Below, piece after piece: positions 10,027-23,344 of a DNA stretch of 64,000 nucleotides (its first letter is position 1; every line of letters begins with the position of its first letter). Origin of the DNA: Parietaria judaica (lineage: Eukaryota; Streptophyta; Magnoliopsida; Rosales; Urticaceae); NCBI GenBank assembly GCA_954871525.1, contig OX940860.1:21546001-21610000 (forward strand), in the 5' to 3' direction. Both the position numbers and the translations under genes were made by a program. Below the pieces are notes generated by a model. It saw nothing but the letters and a program-made list of their open reading frames with translations, did no database searches and was not told where the DNA came from.

Positions 10027-13000
10027 TAGTCCCGCGAATGTAGATCGGAGAGGATCTCCGTGCGGCATTTTTTTTTTTTCTTTTATCCGGAGCCGGATTA
10101 ATCTGGCTCCGGCTCCGGCTCCGGGTTCTTTTTTTTTTTTTAGTTTTCGAATAATTTTTTTATTGCATTTTAGTCCTTATTAATTTTAACACGTAAACTT
10201 TTACGGTTTTAACGAGTTTATATTTTAAATTTTGAATTTCAAATTGTACTTTTACGTTTTTAACGGGTTTGAATTTCAAATTTCAAATAATATAAGTGTA
10301 AATAATGAAATATTATATGATAGAGAAAAATGATAAGAGAAATAATGGGCCTCATTAAAACCTCTCCAAGCCCCCGAACGGGTGCGACTCGGGCGAGGAA
10401 AGAGCGCCCTAAAGTATTTTATTAAGCAAACAAAATTAAACGTACAAATACAAACCGATTACGCTACATTAAGCTCGTTGAAATAGTCTAACAATTCGTT
10501 GTCTATCAATTGATTATCTTGTTTTTGTTTTTCGGCCAAAATCCAATCCTTGGAAAGCATAAGGATTTCGACCAAAAACGACTTTGTTGACTTACGCCGA
10601 GGCTCCAACATCCGTCCCGCCAACGAGAAACACGCCTCCGAGGACACCGTGGAGACCGGAATAGTGAGAATGTCTCGAGCCACCAATGATAAAACCGGGT
10701 ACTCGTGACGATTTACGTGCCACCATTAAAGTATGTCGATGCCTTCGGCAGGACACGGTGCCGGTGGAAGGTTGCAAAAGACGTCATACTCGTTGATTCT
10801 TCGGCGACTTGCTCTTCGGGGCCGACGAACTCCGGGACTACTACTGCTTGCGCCGCTATATTGTGACACTGGACTTGACGTTGTTGGTGACGCCGCCGAT
10901 CCACTTTGCCCTCCGATATGAGTAAGGTTGTAGAACACCCGATGCGTTGAAACATAGGGCGCTCCGGGTGCGTTGGTCGGCGGTGGCGGCGTTGGGATGT
11001 TGTCCGTGTCTCCTTGTAGCTCCAAGTCCTCGTAAAACTTAGTCTCGTACTCCTTGTAAAGCAGCCTCATCTTCAATTCCGCGTCCGGATAGTCTTCGTC
11101 AAGGTATGGATCTCCCGTCAATTGTTGCATCATCGCCAAGATCGCCTGCAATTTACCGAGCTTTAGTGTAGGATCTATGATTATAGCCGCTCAAAACAAA
11201 AAGGGAATATGCTTCCAATAAACTCTAAACTTATCAATCATCGGTGTCAAAATGCTTGCAAATTAAGGGTTTTGTTTTGCTTTATCAAAATGAATGATAA
11301 TATAAAAAATGCAAGCTAAAGCTAAATGAGATGTAGGTTGGTAAACATGAGATAAAGTAACAGTAATATTATAAAAAAAAAATGGATAGAAAAGCCTGGA
11401 ATTTGATCGCCATCATCCAATCGGTTTCTTAGAGGAAGTTGTCCGGGTCCGTGTGCTCTTGTCCGTTGAGCCAGTTTGTAAGAAGTTCCTTGTACGGTAT
11501 GACCGCCTCGAACATTAAATAGGTCGAGTTCCAACGGATCGGCATGTCCGGTTGGAACACCCTCTCTTGTTTGTGATACTCCCTGCAATAGTCAGTCTAA
11601 GATACCGTGCGCATAGTAGATGCTTTTATGTATATAATGACATTCCAAATTCTATCTATGTTTGGCGAAATTCTATTTAAGCCCGCTTGAACAATCAAAT
11701 TAAAAATATGACATTCACATCTTTGATGAAAAAAATCAGCCCGGAAATTATCAAGACTTTGCTTTAACGTATCGACGGCAATATTGTGGAAGCTAACATT
11801 GTCTAATGTGATCGAAACTACTCTAATTGTAAGGTTCCAAAAACTCAACACATTCAATATAGCCTCGGCAATGTTAATCTCGGTATGCCTAACACACATC
11901 GGTTTTTGAATCCTAAAATACAATTTTCTAACTTCCGATCATCGTTAATAAAATGAGCTACAACGGAAATGTAATCGTCGTTAGCATGGCCTTTCCAACA
12001 ATCCGAGATTAAAGCAAACTTATACGACGCATCTTGAAATAATTTGTGTAACTCGACTCTTTGCTCATCATAAAATTGAATAATTGTCTCTCTAGTTACA
12101 TGACGCGATATATACCGGTAGTTTATCTGGGCGACGAGCATTAAAAAATCGTTAAAACCTTATCCTTCGCACAACGATATCGGTAAACCATTGCATATGA
12201 TAAATCTAGCGACCGCTTGTCTATAAATAAGATCGGATAAGCAACTTACATCCTCCACTTGCTTGCGCTTTCTACACACTTTGACTTGGTCTTTGAGGTA
12301 CGAGACACCGTGATTTTTTGGATGAGCCGACTTTACTTCTCCGCACGTGCGACATTTCCCGAATCTTTCTTCTTTGCCTGTCGACGGATCCCATATGTAT
12401 AGCGCCTCGAAGTCGTTTCGCCAAACCGGAGATGTTAACGTTTTCCTCTTTCTTGTAGTTGTCGGTACCCGGTTTGACGATGGTGGAATGGGGGGCCGAC
12501 CACGACCTCGGGCTGCCGGCGAAAGCGGCGGAAGTTCCTCTTCTTCGTCACCATCGTCATTATCATCACGATCGTCGTCGCCGCCGACTTCGGCTCTTCC
12601 GTCGTAATCGGGATCGTCGTCGTCTCCTCTGTAGTTCATCGATGGCGAAGCGTCTTGGTTTTGGTGTCGTTGGAGTTGAGAATTATATGCCTCTTGCTTG
12701 CTCGACCATTCCTGAATAGTACCTGTAGTATTTTGAAATAAGTTAGTAAATTCGCCGAATTGTTGAGCATGTAGTAATTGTTAGTTCGGACCGACCGCAC
12801 CACCGGTATCATATTGAGGATGAATCGGTGGCGGTGGTAGACTAGAGGAACCGAGAGCATTTTGTTGGTTTGTAACACCGCCATAATATGTATGATTTTG
12901 TACCAGAACACTACTAACCGACCCGGTTTCGGAACCGGCCCGTCCTTTTCGTTGGCGAGTATCTCGGCCTCGAGAACGGTTATCGGAACTAGACATTATA

Positions 13001-13648
13001 AAATATAACTACACTAATTTTTATTTTTTTTGAAAAATATAACTAAATTAATTTAAACTAACAACAAAAATTAAACTATAATAACTAAACTATATAATAT
13101 ATAGTGACTATTAAGATAACTAAATTATATATTATGCTAAGTAGCTAAACAAAGAGAGTAACTAAACAAAGAGAGTATTAATTATAAAAAAGAGAGTATT
13201 AATATATTTATAAGATAACTAAACTATAGCTTAAAATCGGATTTTTGAGAGCTTGGGCGAGTTGAGAGAGTGTGAGATGAAGACAAAGAGTTGTGTGAAA
13301 AAAATGGGTGAGAAGTGTGGTTTATATAGAAAAAAGTGTAGAGAATCGAGTAAACTGGGTTATTAAATTCCCAACAGTAATATTCAGGGGCTACTTTCTG
13401 CAATTGCAGAAAATTTATTTGGTCCACGCGAGATGACCGTTGCCCAACGTCTCTCTCATCCACGCCGTCCACGTTGCTCATCGAACAACTAAGGAAAGAG
13501 CCGTTACGCGCTCAATTTTTCAAAAACGAGGACCCGGAGCCGGATTAATCCGGCTCCTCATAATATACGGACCCGGAGCTCCGGCTCCGGGAAAAAATAA
13601 AATAAAAATTACTCCGGGATCTCCGCCACTTCTACATTCGCGGGACTA
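10027..13648 (-). mobile_element. Decayed autonomous hAT transposon, about 3.6 kb
   Basis: Terminal inverted repeats TAGTCCCGCGAATGTAGA lie at 10027 (+) and, inverted, at the right end (13,632-13,648). Flanks ctcttgag (10019-10026) and atcttgag (13649-13656) match at 7 of 8 positions, as expected for an aged 8-bp hAT target duplication. Subterminal GC-rich inverted repeats (GGAGCCGGATTAATC and CCGGCTCCGG motifs) occur at about 10,088-10,126 and 13,530-13,592. The interior carries a disrupted transposase on the minus strand. Confidence 0.85.
10459..12996 (-). pseudogene. hAT transposase, broken by stops and frameshifts
   Basis: Read on the minus strand from 12,996, the transposase appears in pieces in different frames. 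First is a low-complexity N-terminus (12996-12781, ending in a stop near 12,786). Next is an acidic segment with a BED-like zinc finger (12639-12160; C-x2-C then GVSYLKDQVKVC, where the usual His appears replaced). Then come the catalytic-core pieces (12141-11854, FALISDCWKGHANDDYISVV; 11923-11597, VSITLDNVSFHNI and QRCECHIFNLIVQAGL), a segment at about 11,580-11,430 with PIRWNSTYLMFEAVIPYKEL, and finally the C-terminal dimerisation domain (10686-10459, ILTIPVSTVSSEACFSLAGR). The order and motifs are diagnostic of plant hAT transposases. No single frame is intact, so I infer it is inactive. Confidence 0.85.
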
Positions 13649-16080
13649 ATCTTGAGTAGTAAGCACATGGAAATGAGAAGCATCAACCAAAATGGGTCCT
13701 TCATTGATGTACTCCAAGCAGAAAATGACGGATTTTTTCCTACTCAAAAGTTCATGTCATGAAGCAATGGGTCATTTCGAACTAATACGGAGGGAGAAGT
13801 GTAGATCGTTTTTACATATGTTTGTGCCGTAATTTTCTAAAGCTATTTAAAACGGGACGTCATATTCATTCCTTATTTTTTTAACAATTGTAAAATAGAT
13901 TATATTCTATAATCGTGATATTTTTTGGCCATAACTCACTTATCAAAATTAAAGACTGCTTTTGGACAATAACTACAAAAATGAGCGATTACGTGTTCAA
14001 AAAGATTGGACGAAAACCAAAATTTATAAGATCTATTGAGTTCGATAACTTTTTTACTAAAACCAAAGTTTGAGAATAATTTCAAATATCCATTTTTAGA
14101 ATAAAATTTATGAAACAATCTGATAAATTTTGGAACCGAATCATTACAAATTGGACTGAATTGTGATGCTACTAATTTTATTATTGTCTGCGAAGTTCTG
14201 TAATTAATTAGCATGAATTAATGATGAAGAGAGACAGAGTTATATATTATGATTGGCAAAGGCATAATTTGGAAAGCAAAAGCAAGTATGTGAGGTGACA
14301 TATATGGTGAACTAACTAAGTGATCAACAAATAAACGCCAAACAGAAGATGAATTCCACAAATTAAATAGACATTTGTTTGTACTTTATAATTGTTCTTG
14401 TATTTTGTTGTTTGTTTCCTAATGTCACGACGGATGAAACCCAAGTCGCAGGAATTTTCATTAAAATATATAAGCATCTTCAAATGTACTTAAGCTGCAT
14501 TATTTTAATGAAATGACATAGGTCAAGTTTTTCTTTTCTTTTTTTCAATCGCAATTAAAAATACCTAGTTCCACTTCAGCGCGGTTTGAATATATCAAAT
14601 GTCCAAAAAAATATCTCAAAATCATAAAAAATAATAATAGAATTCAAGTACTTTTTACCATTGAAGAAAGATAATTATATATGAAGGTAATATTGAGACA
14701 ATTTAAATACATTTGTCACTGTTACTATATAACAAAAAAGATGGATTAAAAAAAAAATAAAAAATTTACGAGTAAATGCAAACAACATGAATGGACAACT
14801 AACTCTGTAGAAAGAAGACAACGGATTTGTTGCATAAACTACTCTGGAAAAATCTTCAGTAAACTAAAATTTAAGTACATTTATCACTTAAAAAGGATAA
14901 TTATATCTGTGCCGCTTTAACTGAGTACGACTTACATGCATTTGTCACTATTATAACAAAAAAATGGATTTTTTTGTTTGTTTGAAAATTTACGAATATA
15001 TGCAAACAACATAAATACAACTAGCTTTGTAGAAGGAAAACGACTTATTTGTTGAATAAACTACAGTGAACATCAAAACGACATGAAGTTATATTAAAAT
15101 GACACATTAAAACATAAAACGACAGAAAATGACAAGGTAAGAGTATCGCGTCGTTTAATAAAAAAATGTATCATAGTAATACGTCATGTAAAGAAACGAC
15201 CGGAACATTATATTGATACTTTTGAACATATTGTGCCTATCGTACATTCGTACTACTACTGTTAAGAAAGTATAAATCAATAAGAATTTGACAAAAAAAT
15301 ATTCTAAGAATGTTGATCCGGATGCAAAGAAAATAAACGGGAAAATATAATCGATGATGTTAAGAAATACACACTTGGTGTGCGACTTTTGACGAAGGGG
15401 GTTTGTGAATGTGATCCAATTCCGTTTTGCGGAATAAATTTGAAGTTTATATCATTATGGCCTAGAAAAATGACAAAGGGAATTAGTCGAAAAACAGTTA
15501 CCCTTTGATGCTATCGGATCCGTTTTTCGGGATTTGTCTCACTGGGCTCTTCATTTGATTCACAAACACCAATCCCCAGGCGCATAGTGCCTCTACTTTG
15601 TCCGTCTTCACGTTCTTGGCAACTAACCACCGTGTCGGAATTGCTCAAATGTTCATTTTCTAAAGATATGGTACACAAATTCTATTGCTCGGAAAGGGAA
15701 AGTTTTTTAATAACCGCTTATAAGGGGGTGGTCGAATTATCTATAGCCTTCAGAGAGGAATTGTGTGTTGTTTTATAGGTGGTTTTCTCATAATCCTCTG
15801 TTAATAGACTTAATTAAGTTTTAGTTTGGTCGTCTTAAGCTATGAATCTAATTAATCATTAAATCTCACATGGGATATTATTTATCTTAGACTGCATTTT
15901 ATTACATTTAAATTAAGACGAGTGAATTTAAATATAAATATGAGTATTAAGATGTTACATTTTATTACAAATTATATCTGTTTTTTTTAATATATGAATA
16001 TGTAGATCTAAATTCAGTTTGGAACTAAGTTTATTGGAATGGAAATATTTGATTTATGAAAAAAGAACTCATTATCACCG

Positions 16081-16120
<40 letters not shown>

Positions 16121-16994
16121 TTCTGAGGTAATAATACTGTTCTAAAAACATTATATATTTTCTGAGCCAAAGTTGTCACAAAGACTTTCACTAGCACTAG
16201 TCCCATATCCACAAAGCAGTCATATTGAAATCAGTTAGGCCATAGTTTTGTCCAAATTAATTTACTCATAGTTTGCTCTCTTCAAAATGATGAAAATATA
16301 TATTACATGTGTATATATACTTTTGTAAACCATGAAGATAGAGAACTTTAAGATCAGCTTAGGCCTCTTCTCTTTTATGAAATTTGATATTTTTGTTTAT
16401 ATTATTTTGTCTCCGTTTCTTTCTTTGTATTTATTGAGTGCAACCATAATTGGATTTCGAGTTCACCTAAGAAAATTTCGATCTTCCACCTTTAAAATTT
16501 TTGTTTATATTAAACTTTTTTTTTAATGCATGAAAACTGGGATGTGATAAAGAATGAAGATACGTTATTACTTAAACCAATTTACTTTTTCCACAAAGAC
16601 TAAAAACTCCCATCAACAAACTACATTGTAAAGAATCAGAAGCGGTTGATAAAGTTGGCAAAAAGACCAATAAAACTGTAACAAAAGTTGGCAAGAAAAT
16701 CATTGCAGTCAATCTTGTTTGAAACACAAAAAACAAACATCCGTTAGTTTCTTCTTCACTTGAATTACGAGCAAGACAAGACCGAGTAACGCTCTTCACC
16801 TCCTTAAATCACAAGACTCAACAATTATATTCATAATAAAAGAAATCATTATAGAAAAACCCTTCTGAGAATTCTAGTCAAGATGATCATTATATAGATA
16901 TAGATATATATGTATGTACATCAGATATATAGTTCTTCTTCACATATGTTAATAATGATTAAGTTCTAAACGATAAGCTTAACATTAGTATCTC
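13649..16994. other. Intergenic, AT-rich; diverged tandem duplication near 14.7-15.1 kb
   Basis: No gene is recognised. Two diverged copies of a roughly 150-bp segment lie about 229 bp apart (around 14,701-14,850 and 14,925-15,075), sharing cgagtaaatgcaaacaacat-like and catttgtcact-like blocks. A (TA)n run is at 16083-16114. The 3' end of the MYB transcript probably falls within 16,800-16,994. Confidence 0.5.
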
Positions 16995-18931
16995 TTATTT
17001 GGAGAAGAGAGAAGTAATCATCTCTATCAAATCCATATCCTTCTTCTCAGTACTTGAGGTTAAATACTGACCGTCAGATTGATCGTGATCAGCCACCGGA
17101 TCATTGGAACGGGACCAAGCGGGTCCGCCATCGATCAGGTACGAGAGGTAGAGATCAGAGTCAAGATGAGTTCTTGAACAAGGTTGCATCGGACTTATAA
17201 CAATATCACCGCCGACACTTGTTTGCGCGTCGTTTTGCACGTGATTGCTGTTGTTGGACGCGAACAGGCTCTGCATGAAGAGAACCTCATCGTCGTATGC
17301 CTCGTGATCGGGCACTACCAGAGGGGAGAGCGGTAAGCCCTCGCCGGAGTATTCTCGCGTGACGTCCGAGCTCGAATGATCGTTTGGCGACGAGCCGAGC
17401 TCGGAGTTGATGGTGCGAACGACGGCGGAGGCGTTTTGTTGGAGGGTTTGGCCGCGGATGTAGTTTTGGAGGATCGAGGACTGAGGCTTTGTGCCGGGTT
17501 TGTGTTTGGAGTGAGCGTCGCTCTGCCGGCTCTTCCTCCTCGAGTTCTGTCTCCTTTTTGTTGCGTTCCAGTGGTTCTTAATCGAGTTCTCGGTCCGTCC
17601 GGAGATTCGCTTGGCTATCTCGGCCCACCGGTTTCCAACCTCCGCATGAGCTTCGATTAGAATCCTCTCCTCCTCTTCGCTCCAGCTATCTTTCTGTAAC
17701 AACCCATTTCAATTCAACCATACATGTAATAATTATCTTGTGGGAATGAAAATATACTCTTTTTTGTTTTTGAAAACCCTAGATTTATCTGTTCAATCGT
17801 ATAGAAGAAATGGCTAAAGATATTCTTTGTTCAACTTGTTACACATTTTATAGACCATAATACAGTAAAATCTAACATATATCATTGTAGACCATAAATC
17901 ACATTTACCTGGTAAAATTCATTAACTGTATCACTTTTTATTTATTTATCATTGTGCGGATTCTGTAATCTGTATATATATGTATTACATGTGATGGATT
18001 GTTTATATGAAATCAGATCTTGACTAGATTTATATCAAAATCTAGCATATATTTCAAGTTTCAACTGGTAAAATTCTGTGCAACCCTTTTTTTTTTGTAT
18101 CATTATGTGTATATATACTGTAGACTCTACACATATGACATATATATATGTATTACATGTGATGATTTGCTTATATATATATATATATATATATGTACCT
18201 TGATATCAGGGCGTAAATGGTTATGCCATCTCTCTCGGCACTGCTTGCCTGATCGACCGATCATCTTCTCAGCTATCTGCGCCCATTTCCTCACTCCATA
18301 ATGCTTCACCAGCTTTATCAGTTTCCTTCACACAGAAACCCTAACACGTTTCAGACGCACCATATATATATATAACAAGCCCACAAAAAAATCAGAACAA
18401 AATATATGTAGTAAACCTGTCTTCTTCATCAGTCCATTGCCCTTTGATCAAAGCCACGGAATTAGTTGCAGCTTTCTTAGCTCCAATATTTCCCATATCA
18501 TGATCATCAATATTCATTTGGTTTATTATTCTCCGATCTTGAATATCTGTCTCTGTCGACCCATAATCATTATCCACATGATCAATGTCGACGAAGATCC
18601 CGTCGAAGAAAGCGTTGTCCTCGTGGTCAAGATCAAGGCTTGACCAAGACGATGACGCTCCGCAATTGGTATTGTTGACTGCACCAGAATGCAGCTCCAT
18701 AACTGACGAAACCGACGAGAACTCGTCGACATTTTCCGCACCCAGATGGCTGAGATTGCCGTTGATTTCTATGGCCGTCAATGGCGACCGAGCTGGTCGA
18801 CACGAGCCATAAAGATATTGATTATGGCGATGATCTTCAGGCTTTGAATACGTAGAGAAAAAACCATGATCATCAGAGAAGAAAGAGCCACTTTTCTCCA
18901 TGAAAAGAAGGAAGAGACCAACAACAAGCAA
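16995..18931 (-). CDS. R2R3-MYB transcription factor (MYB98/64/118/119-like), three exons
   Basis: Exons on the minus strand are 18901-18417, 18325-18199 and 17693-16995, with GT-AG junctions closing in frame (436 aa). An upstream in-frame ATG at 18931 would add 10 hydrophobic residues; I prefer MEKSGSFF at 18901. The acidic N-terminal 150 residues precede two MYB repeats. R2, about 153-204, begins [16 protein letters not shown] and contains [19 protein letters not shown]3, about 205-255, begins [16 protein letters not shown] and contains [20 protein letters not shown]. The [18 protein letters not shown] junction is typical of the clade with Arabidopsis MYB98, MYB64, MYB115, MYB118 and MYB119, DNA-binding regulators of embryo-sac, synergid and endosperm gene expression. 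The exact orthologue cannot be assigned. A (TA)n tract at 18963-18981 lies just upstream. Confidence 0.9.
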
Positions 18932-20594
18932 TCTACAAAGCTAGATTTCTGCGATGGTGTGTGTATATATATATATATATAATGTATAGATATAGAGATA
19001 TATTGTGTTTATGTTTAGCTTAATGTTGAAGAGTGGAGAGAAAGAGAGAAGAAGAGACAAGGAAGCTCACAGTAAGCTAGCCTTGTAAGGAGCCACATGG
19101 ATCAATAGCCGTCCATCACGAGTCGCATCCAACGGCTGACAATCGGTTTTGCTGTAACTCCTGAGCTTCCTCCTCTCTTAGCACAAAGGTGGAAAGATTT
19201 TAGGGAGAAATTAGTGCGCTTGTTATCAACTTGAGAGAAATTAGTGCACTCATTATAAACTTAAAGGATAGTCGCGGAAAATGTAGCCGAACTTTGATCA
19301 ATTGAGCGATAATAAGGGTCTAAAGTTAAAAAATATGACGGTAAAAATATCCGAAGTCAACAAATGTGAGGTAACACATTTTTCCGTTGAATTTTTCTTG
19401 TCGAATTCAAACTAGAGAAGATGCTAGATAGTTGTCTTAACACGCAAATGTGTATCTTAAGTTTGATTTAATAGCATTATGTTAAAAAAAATATACCAAT
19501 ATCCGTTAAAAAAATTAAACGAAAAATGTATTGCATCATATTTGTTGACTTTAGGTACTTTGGTCTTTATTTTTCACTTTGGAACTCTGCAGCCTATGTT
19601 GGTCAAAGTTTACGTATTTTTGCCGCTTATATATATATATCTTAATTGCCAATTAATCATTTGAATCAGAAAATTAACCACATATTAATTGTTGCGGCCA
19701 TTTTGGTGCAGTGAGAAAAGAGTAGTACTCAACATACCCATGTTAAAAAATGTACGTTATCGGTCATTTTTCAAAAAAAATATTTACAGTAATTAATAAT
19801 TAGTAAAACTTCAGCTTCGAGTTTGACTAACAAATTTATAGGTTGTTTGCGAAAGTTAATTAAAAATTTACTACGTAGAGGAAATTGGGGAGAGCTTTAT
19901 GCTTTGATTTTATGGCTTGAAATTGCTACTTAATGCTTAATTGTGATTTGTGCCCGTTGGTTACCTATAACCTCAATGCTTAACCGTAAACAATAATTTG
20001 CCATTTAATCCACTTTTTGCTCATTTTTCAATTACGTTTATGGGCGGGCGGAAGAAGCGAGAGCCTGAGCCTGGTGAGCCTCGGGATATGGGAGCCCAAG
20101 CCCGTGGCCTATAGGCTTGGGTTTCCCGAGCCTATACCTTGGGCGTGGCCGGCTTGGATTGGAAATACGCACACATACTTAAAATCACGAATTCATCCAA
20201 CTCGAAGATTCGAGCACTATTCAACGGCGATTGTATACCAGAATCAGCACCTCGCCCACGATCACGAAAAGCTAAGTTCCGATTTCAATCAAGTAAAGAA
20301 CTCCATTCAAGCCCAAATAAAGCTTATATAGTCTACGTCAAGTAGAAATACAATAACAAAGCTGTAAAAATAACAAGAATGTTGAAAACGAACAATAAAC
20401 ACGAACAAAAACTAAATTAAAACGCATCGAATCACACCAACATGCTGTTTCTCATCTCACCCTTAAACCCAAAATCAGGACTGGAAAAGCCCGTCCAAAA
20501 AAGGCAATTAATCATTGTTCTAACTTGAGGTCTATTTTATCCTAAATCACGTATTTATTTGAATATTAGACAATGTTTATTATTTTGTTCAAAT
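18932..20594. other. Intergenic; MYB upstream region, one MITE, no further gene
   Basis: This holds the MYB promoter side with TA-rich tracts (18,963-18,981) and the fold-back element at 19,270-19,630. A GC-rich patch at about 20,040-20,160 contains short frames without domains. No coding gene is supported. Confidence 0.5.
19270..19630. mobile_element. Fold-back MITE, copy 1 of a family with three copies here
   Basis: The left arm (gaactttgatcaattgagcg, ggtaaaaatatccgaagtca, acaaatgtgagg) is inverted in the right arm (catatttgttgactttagg, ttggtcaaagtttacgtat, tttttgccgc). The interior (ttcttgtcgaattcaaacta, gtgtatcttaagtttgattt) is shared with copies at 50,744-51,075 and, inverted, at 63,714 to the right edge. 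It has no coding capacity. The exact ends and the target duplication were not resolved. Confidence 0.65.
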
Positions 20595-20603
20595 TTATAT
20601 TTA

Positions 20604-23011
20604 GGGTTAATTGCGGCAATAATTAGAGGTGTCAAGTGGGCCGGGTCGGCCCAGGCCCACCCGCCCCGACTCGTAAAAAAAGCGGGTTCACCCCGCCCTG
20701 CCCCGTTTTTTTGTGGGCCGGGCTAGACTCGCCCCTATCAAAAGGGTCAGGCTGGGTTATGCTTTTCTAGGCCCGCCCCAAACCCGCCCCGCCCCGTTCA
20801 AAAGCCCGCCCCGCCCCGCCCCGCCCCGAAGCCCACATAAGCCCGCCCCGTGGCCAACTCGCCCCGTCCCGTTTAAAAAAGCCCACATAAACCATATTTT
20901 TACTTGTTTTACTGTTACTTTTTTTGGTATTGGTCGCTTTCAAATGTCATTGTCATTTTTTGGTGCCGTAATAAATCAAGTAATCCACCATATCGTCAAT
21001 TTTTATTCTTTTTTCTTTTACAACATTGACAATGTTTACTAATAATTCAGTCGTTTTGTTTTTGATATCGTTTGTAATTGTTATGTATTATTTGATAACT
21101 CTATTTCTATTTTATGGCAGTGACTGTGAGGCTCATAAATGATTTATAAAAAATTATGATAAAAATATTATAATTAATATTATAAAAATAAAAAATTACT
21201 CTAAATATTTTATTGTTACAGAAATTAACAATTATCTTTGTATTACATGATTTATTAATTTATTTTGTACATATATTCTACTAAATGTAGCTCTTAAATT
21301 TTTTAATTAATTTTTTTAAATTTATTAATCAAAATTCTATAATCGATTATTCTCTAGTTTTAATTTTAGTTTGAGAATGAATTAATCAATTACGACATTG
21401 CGTGATTTCATGTATAAAACATAATTTCTTAATTCACTAGTTTCACCTTTACAATTTATAATTACTGGCCACGTTCATAAATCATTATTCTAATTTTATA
21501 CTCAATAATTAATTTCAAAATCATTCATTATCATTTTATTATTCAATTAGCACTATCATATTCACTATTTAACATCTAAATCTTGAAATTCACGAATCAA
21601 TTCAACGTTCATTAATTTTAAACTATCAAGTTGTAATTCGCTAATCAATTTCATAACTTACTAATCAATTTCATTATTCACAAGGTATAGACCTTCGGTT
21701 TGACGATTCACTAATCTATTTTGTATTAACATATTCATTTAGATTTTATAATTGATTAGTTTCAAGTTTCAACTTTAGAATTTATAATTATTAGTCACGT
21801 TCATTATTCACTATTCTAATTTTATTATTCACTAATTAATTTCAAAATCGCGTATTCTCATTTTATTGTTCACTTTCACTTTCATGTTCACTATTCAATC
21901 TTTACATCTTGAAATTCATGAATCAATTCAACATTCATTCATGCTATACTTTCAAGTTATAATTTGTTATTCATTCATTCATGTATTTACTCTCCGTAAA
22001 AATCCAACCCGTTTTGGTTTATGAAAAGCCCACCAAATTCGACCCGTAGAAGCCCACTAAACTCGACTCGTAAAAGCCCACTAAATCGACTCGTAAAAAG
22101 CCCGCCCCGCCTCGCCCCGCGACATTGTGGGTTCGGGTTCATGGGCCGGGGTGGGCCTTGCCCGCCCCGCCCCGCCCCGCCCCGTTTAACATGCGGGCTT
22201 AACGGGTTGTGGGCCGGGTTGGCCCACCCCGGCCCACTTGACACTCTAGCAATAATGCACAACCTTTGGTCAACAGGGGTTTCAGGTCTCCAACCTTTCA
22301 AAGTGTGGGCAAAAATACACAACGTTTGTTGAATGTAAAATCTGTTGGTTCTGCTGATGTGGCATCGTTAAACTGCCAAATGGGCTGCCAACTTGTAATA
22401 TTAATTACATAACTTAATTAATAAGAATAAATTAAATCAGATTTTAATTATGATTCAAAAAACAAATTAATACTTTAAATTAAATAAATAATTTTTACTC
22501 CCCTTAAAAATCTAACAAACTCTTCGTCGAACATGACTAAAATTTTAAAAAACGACGGATTATTAAACACGACTAAAATTTGCAAAGATTACATAACGAC
22601 AGTTTATTAGAAACGACTAAAAATTTGGAAAAACGACCGATTATTAAAAACAACTGTAATTTAAAAAGCGACATAATAAAGATGTGAATAATATTGAAGC
22701 ACGAGTTTAAAAATAAGAACTACGCGTTAAATAAGTATTGCACGTTAATTTAAAGTTTTAATTTATTTTTTGAATCATAATTAAAATATGATTTAATTTA
22801 TTCTTATTAATTAGGTTATTTAATTAATATTACAAGTTGACAATCCATTTGGTAGTTTAACAATGCCACATTAGCAGAATTTAACATTCCTAACGGAAGG
22901 ACCAACGGATTTTATATTCAACAAACATTGTGTATTTTTTCCCACTTTGAAAGGTTGGGGACCTAAAACCCCTGTTGACCAAAGGTTATGCATTATTGCC
23001 GCAATTAACCC
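20604..23011. mobile_element. Fold-back element with perfect 9-bp target duplication, split by a hAT insertion
   Basis: The left end GGGTTAATTGCGGCAATAAT and the inverted right end (attattgccgcaattaaccc) are flanked by identical 9-bp direct repeats, ttatattta, at 20595-20603 and 23012-23020. Nine-bp duplications point to a Mutator-like mechanism. The arms, about 250 bp each, share motifs such as aacctttggtcaacaggggt and caacttgtaatattaatta. Without the inserted hAT element and its duplication, the fold-back unit is about 775 bp. It has no coding capacity. Confidence 0.85.
20624..22248. mobile_element. Non-autonomous hAT-type element nested in the fold-back element, about 1.6 kb
   Basis: The ends are TAGAGGTGTCAAGTGGGCCG on the left and, inverted, TAGAGTGTCAAGTGGGCCGG on the right. 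They are flanked by a perfect 8-bp repeat, gcaataat, at 20616-20623 and 22249-22256. Subterminal regions are rich in GCCCGCCCCG-type repeats, while the interior is AT-rich with ttcattattcactaat-type low-complexity sequence. No transposase reading frame is seen. Confidence 0.85.
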
Positions 23012-23020
23012 TTATATTTA

Positions 23021-23344
23021 ATTACACATAAGAATTTTAAAAATTATTTTCAACACTTAGGTCGATTCTTTTTTTTTTCTTTCTTTTTTGCCTAAACAAA
23101 TCGGGACCAAGCTATAAAAAAATAAAATAAAAATTAATTAACACACAAAAAAAAAAAAAAAACACCCATCCAAAAGTATGAAAAGCATATGCCTATTACA
23201 CCCAACAGAATGTATCAAAATCAAACTATCAATACAACAACCATATGAATTATTACAATGGTCGAACAAAGATCGCCTGATTTGTTCACTAGATATGAAC
23301 CCTTCCAACATTTTCTAAAGGAAATCTAGTGATTTATTACGACT
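23021..23344. other. AT-rich 3' flank of the DRP5A gene
   Basis: This contains an A-rich tract at about 23,145-23,165 and sequence likely to include the DRP5A 3' untranslated region (minus strand). Nothing else is recognised. Confidence 0.5.

Noticed and set aside
16572..16799. 75-codon minus frame with a signal-peptide-like stretch
   Set aside because: It lies in the probable MYB 3' flank, has no homology I recognise and no exon partner; likely chance.
20017..20331. 104-codon plus frame
   Set aside because: Located in a GC-rich intergenic patch with no domain, overlapping another frame of similar length; chance open frame likely.
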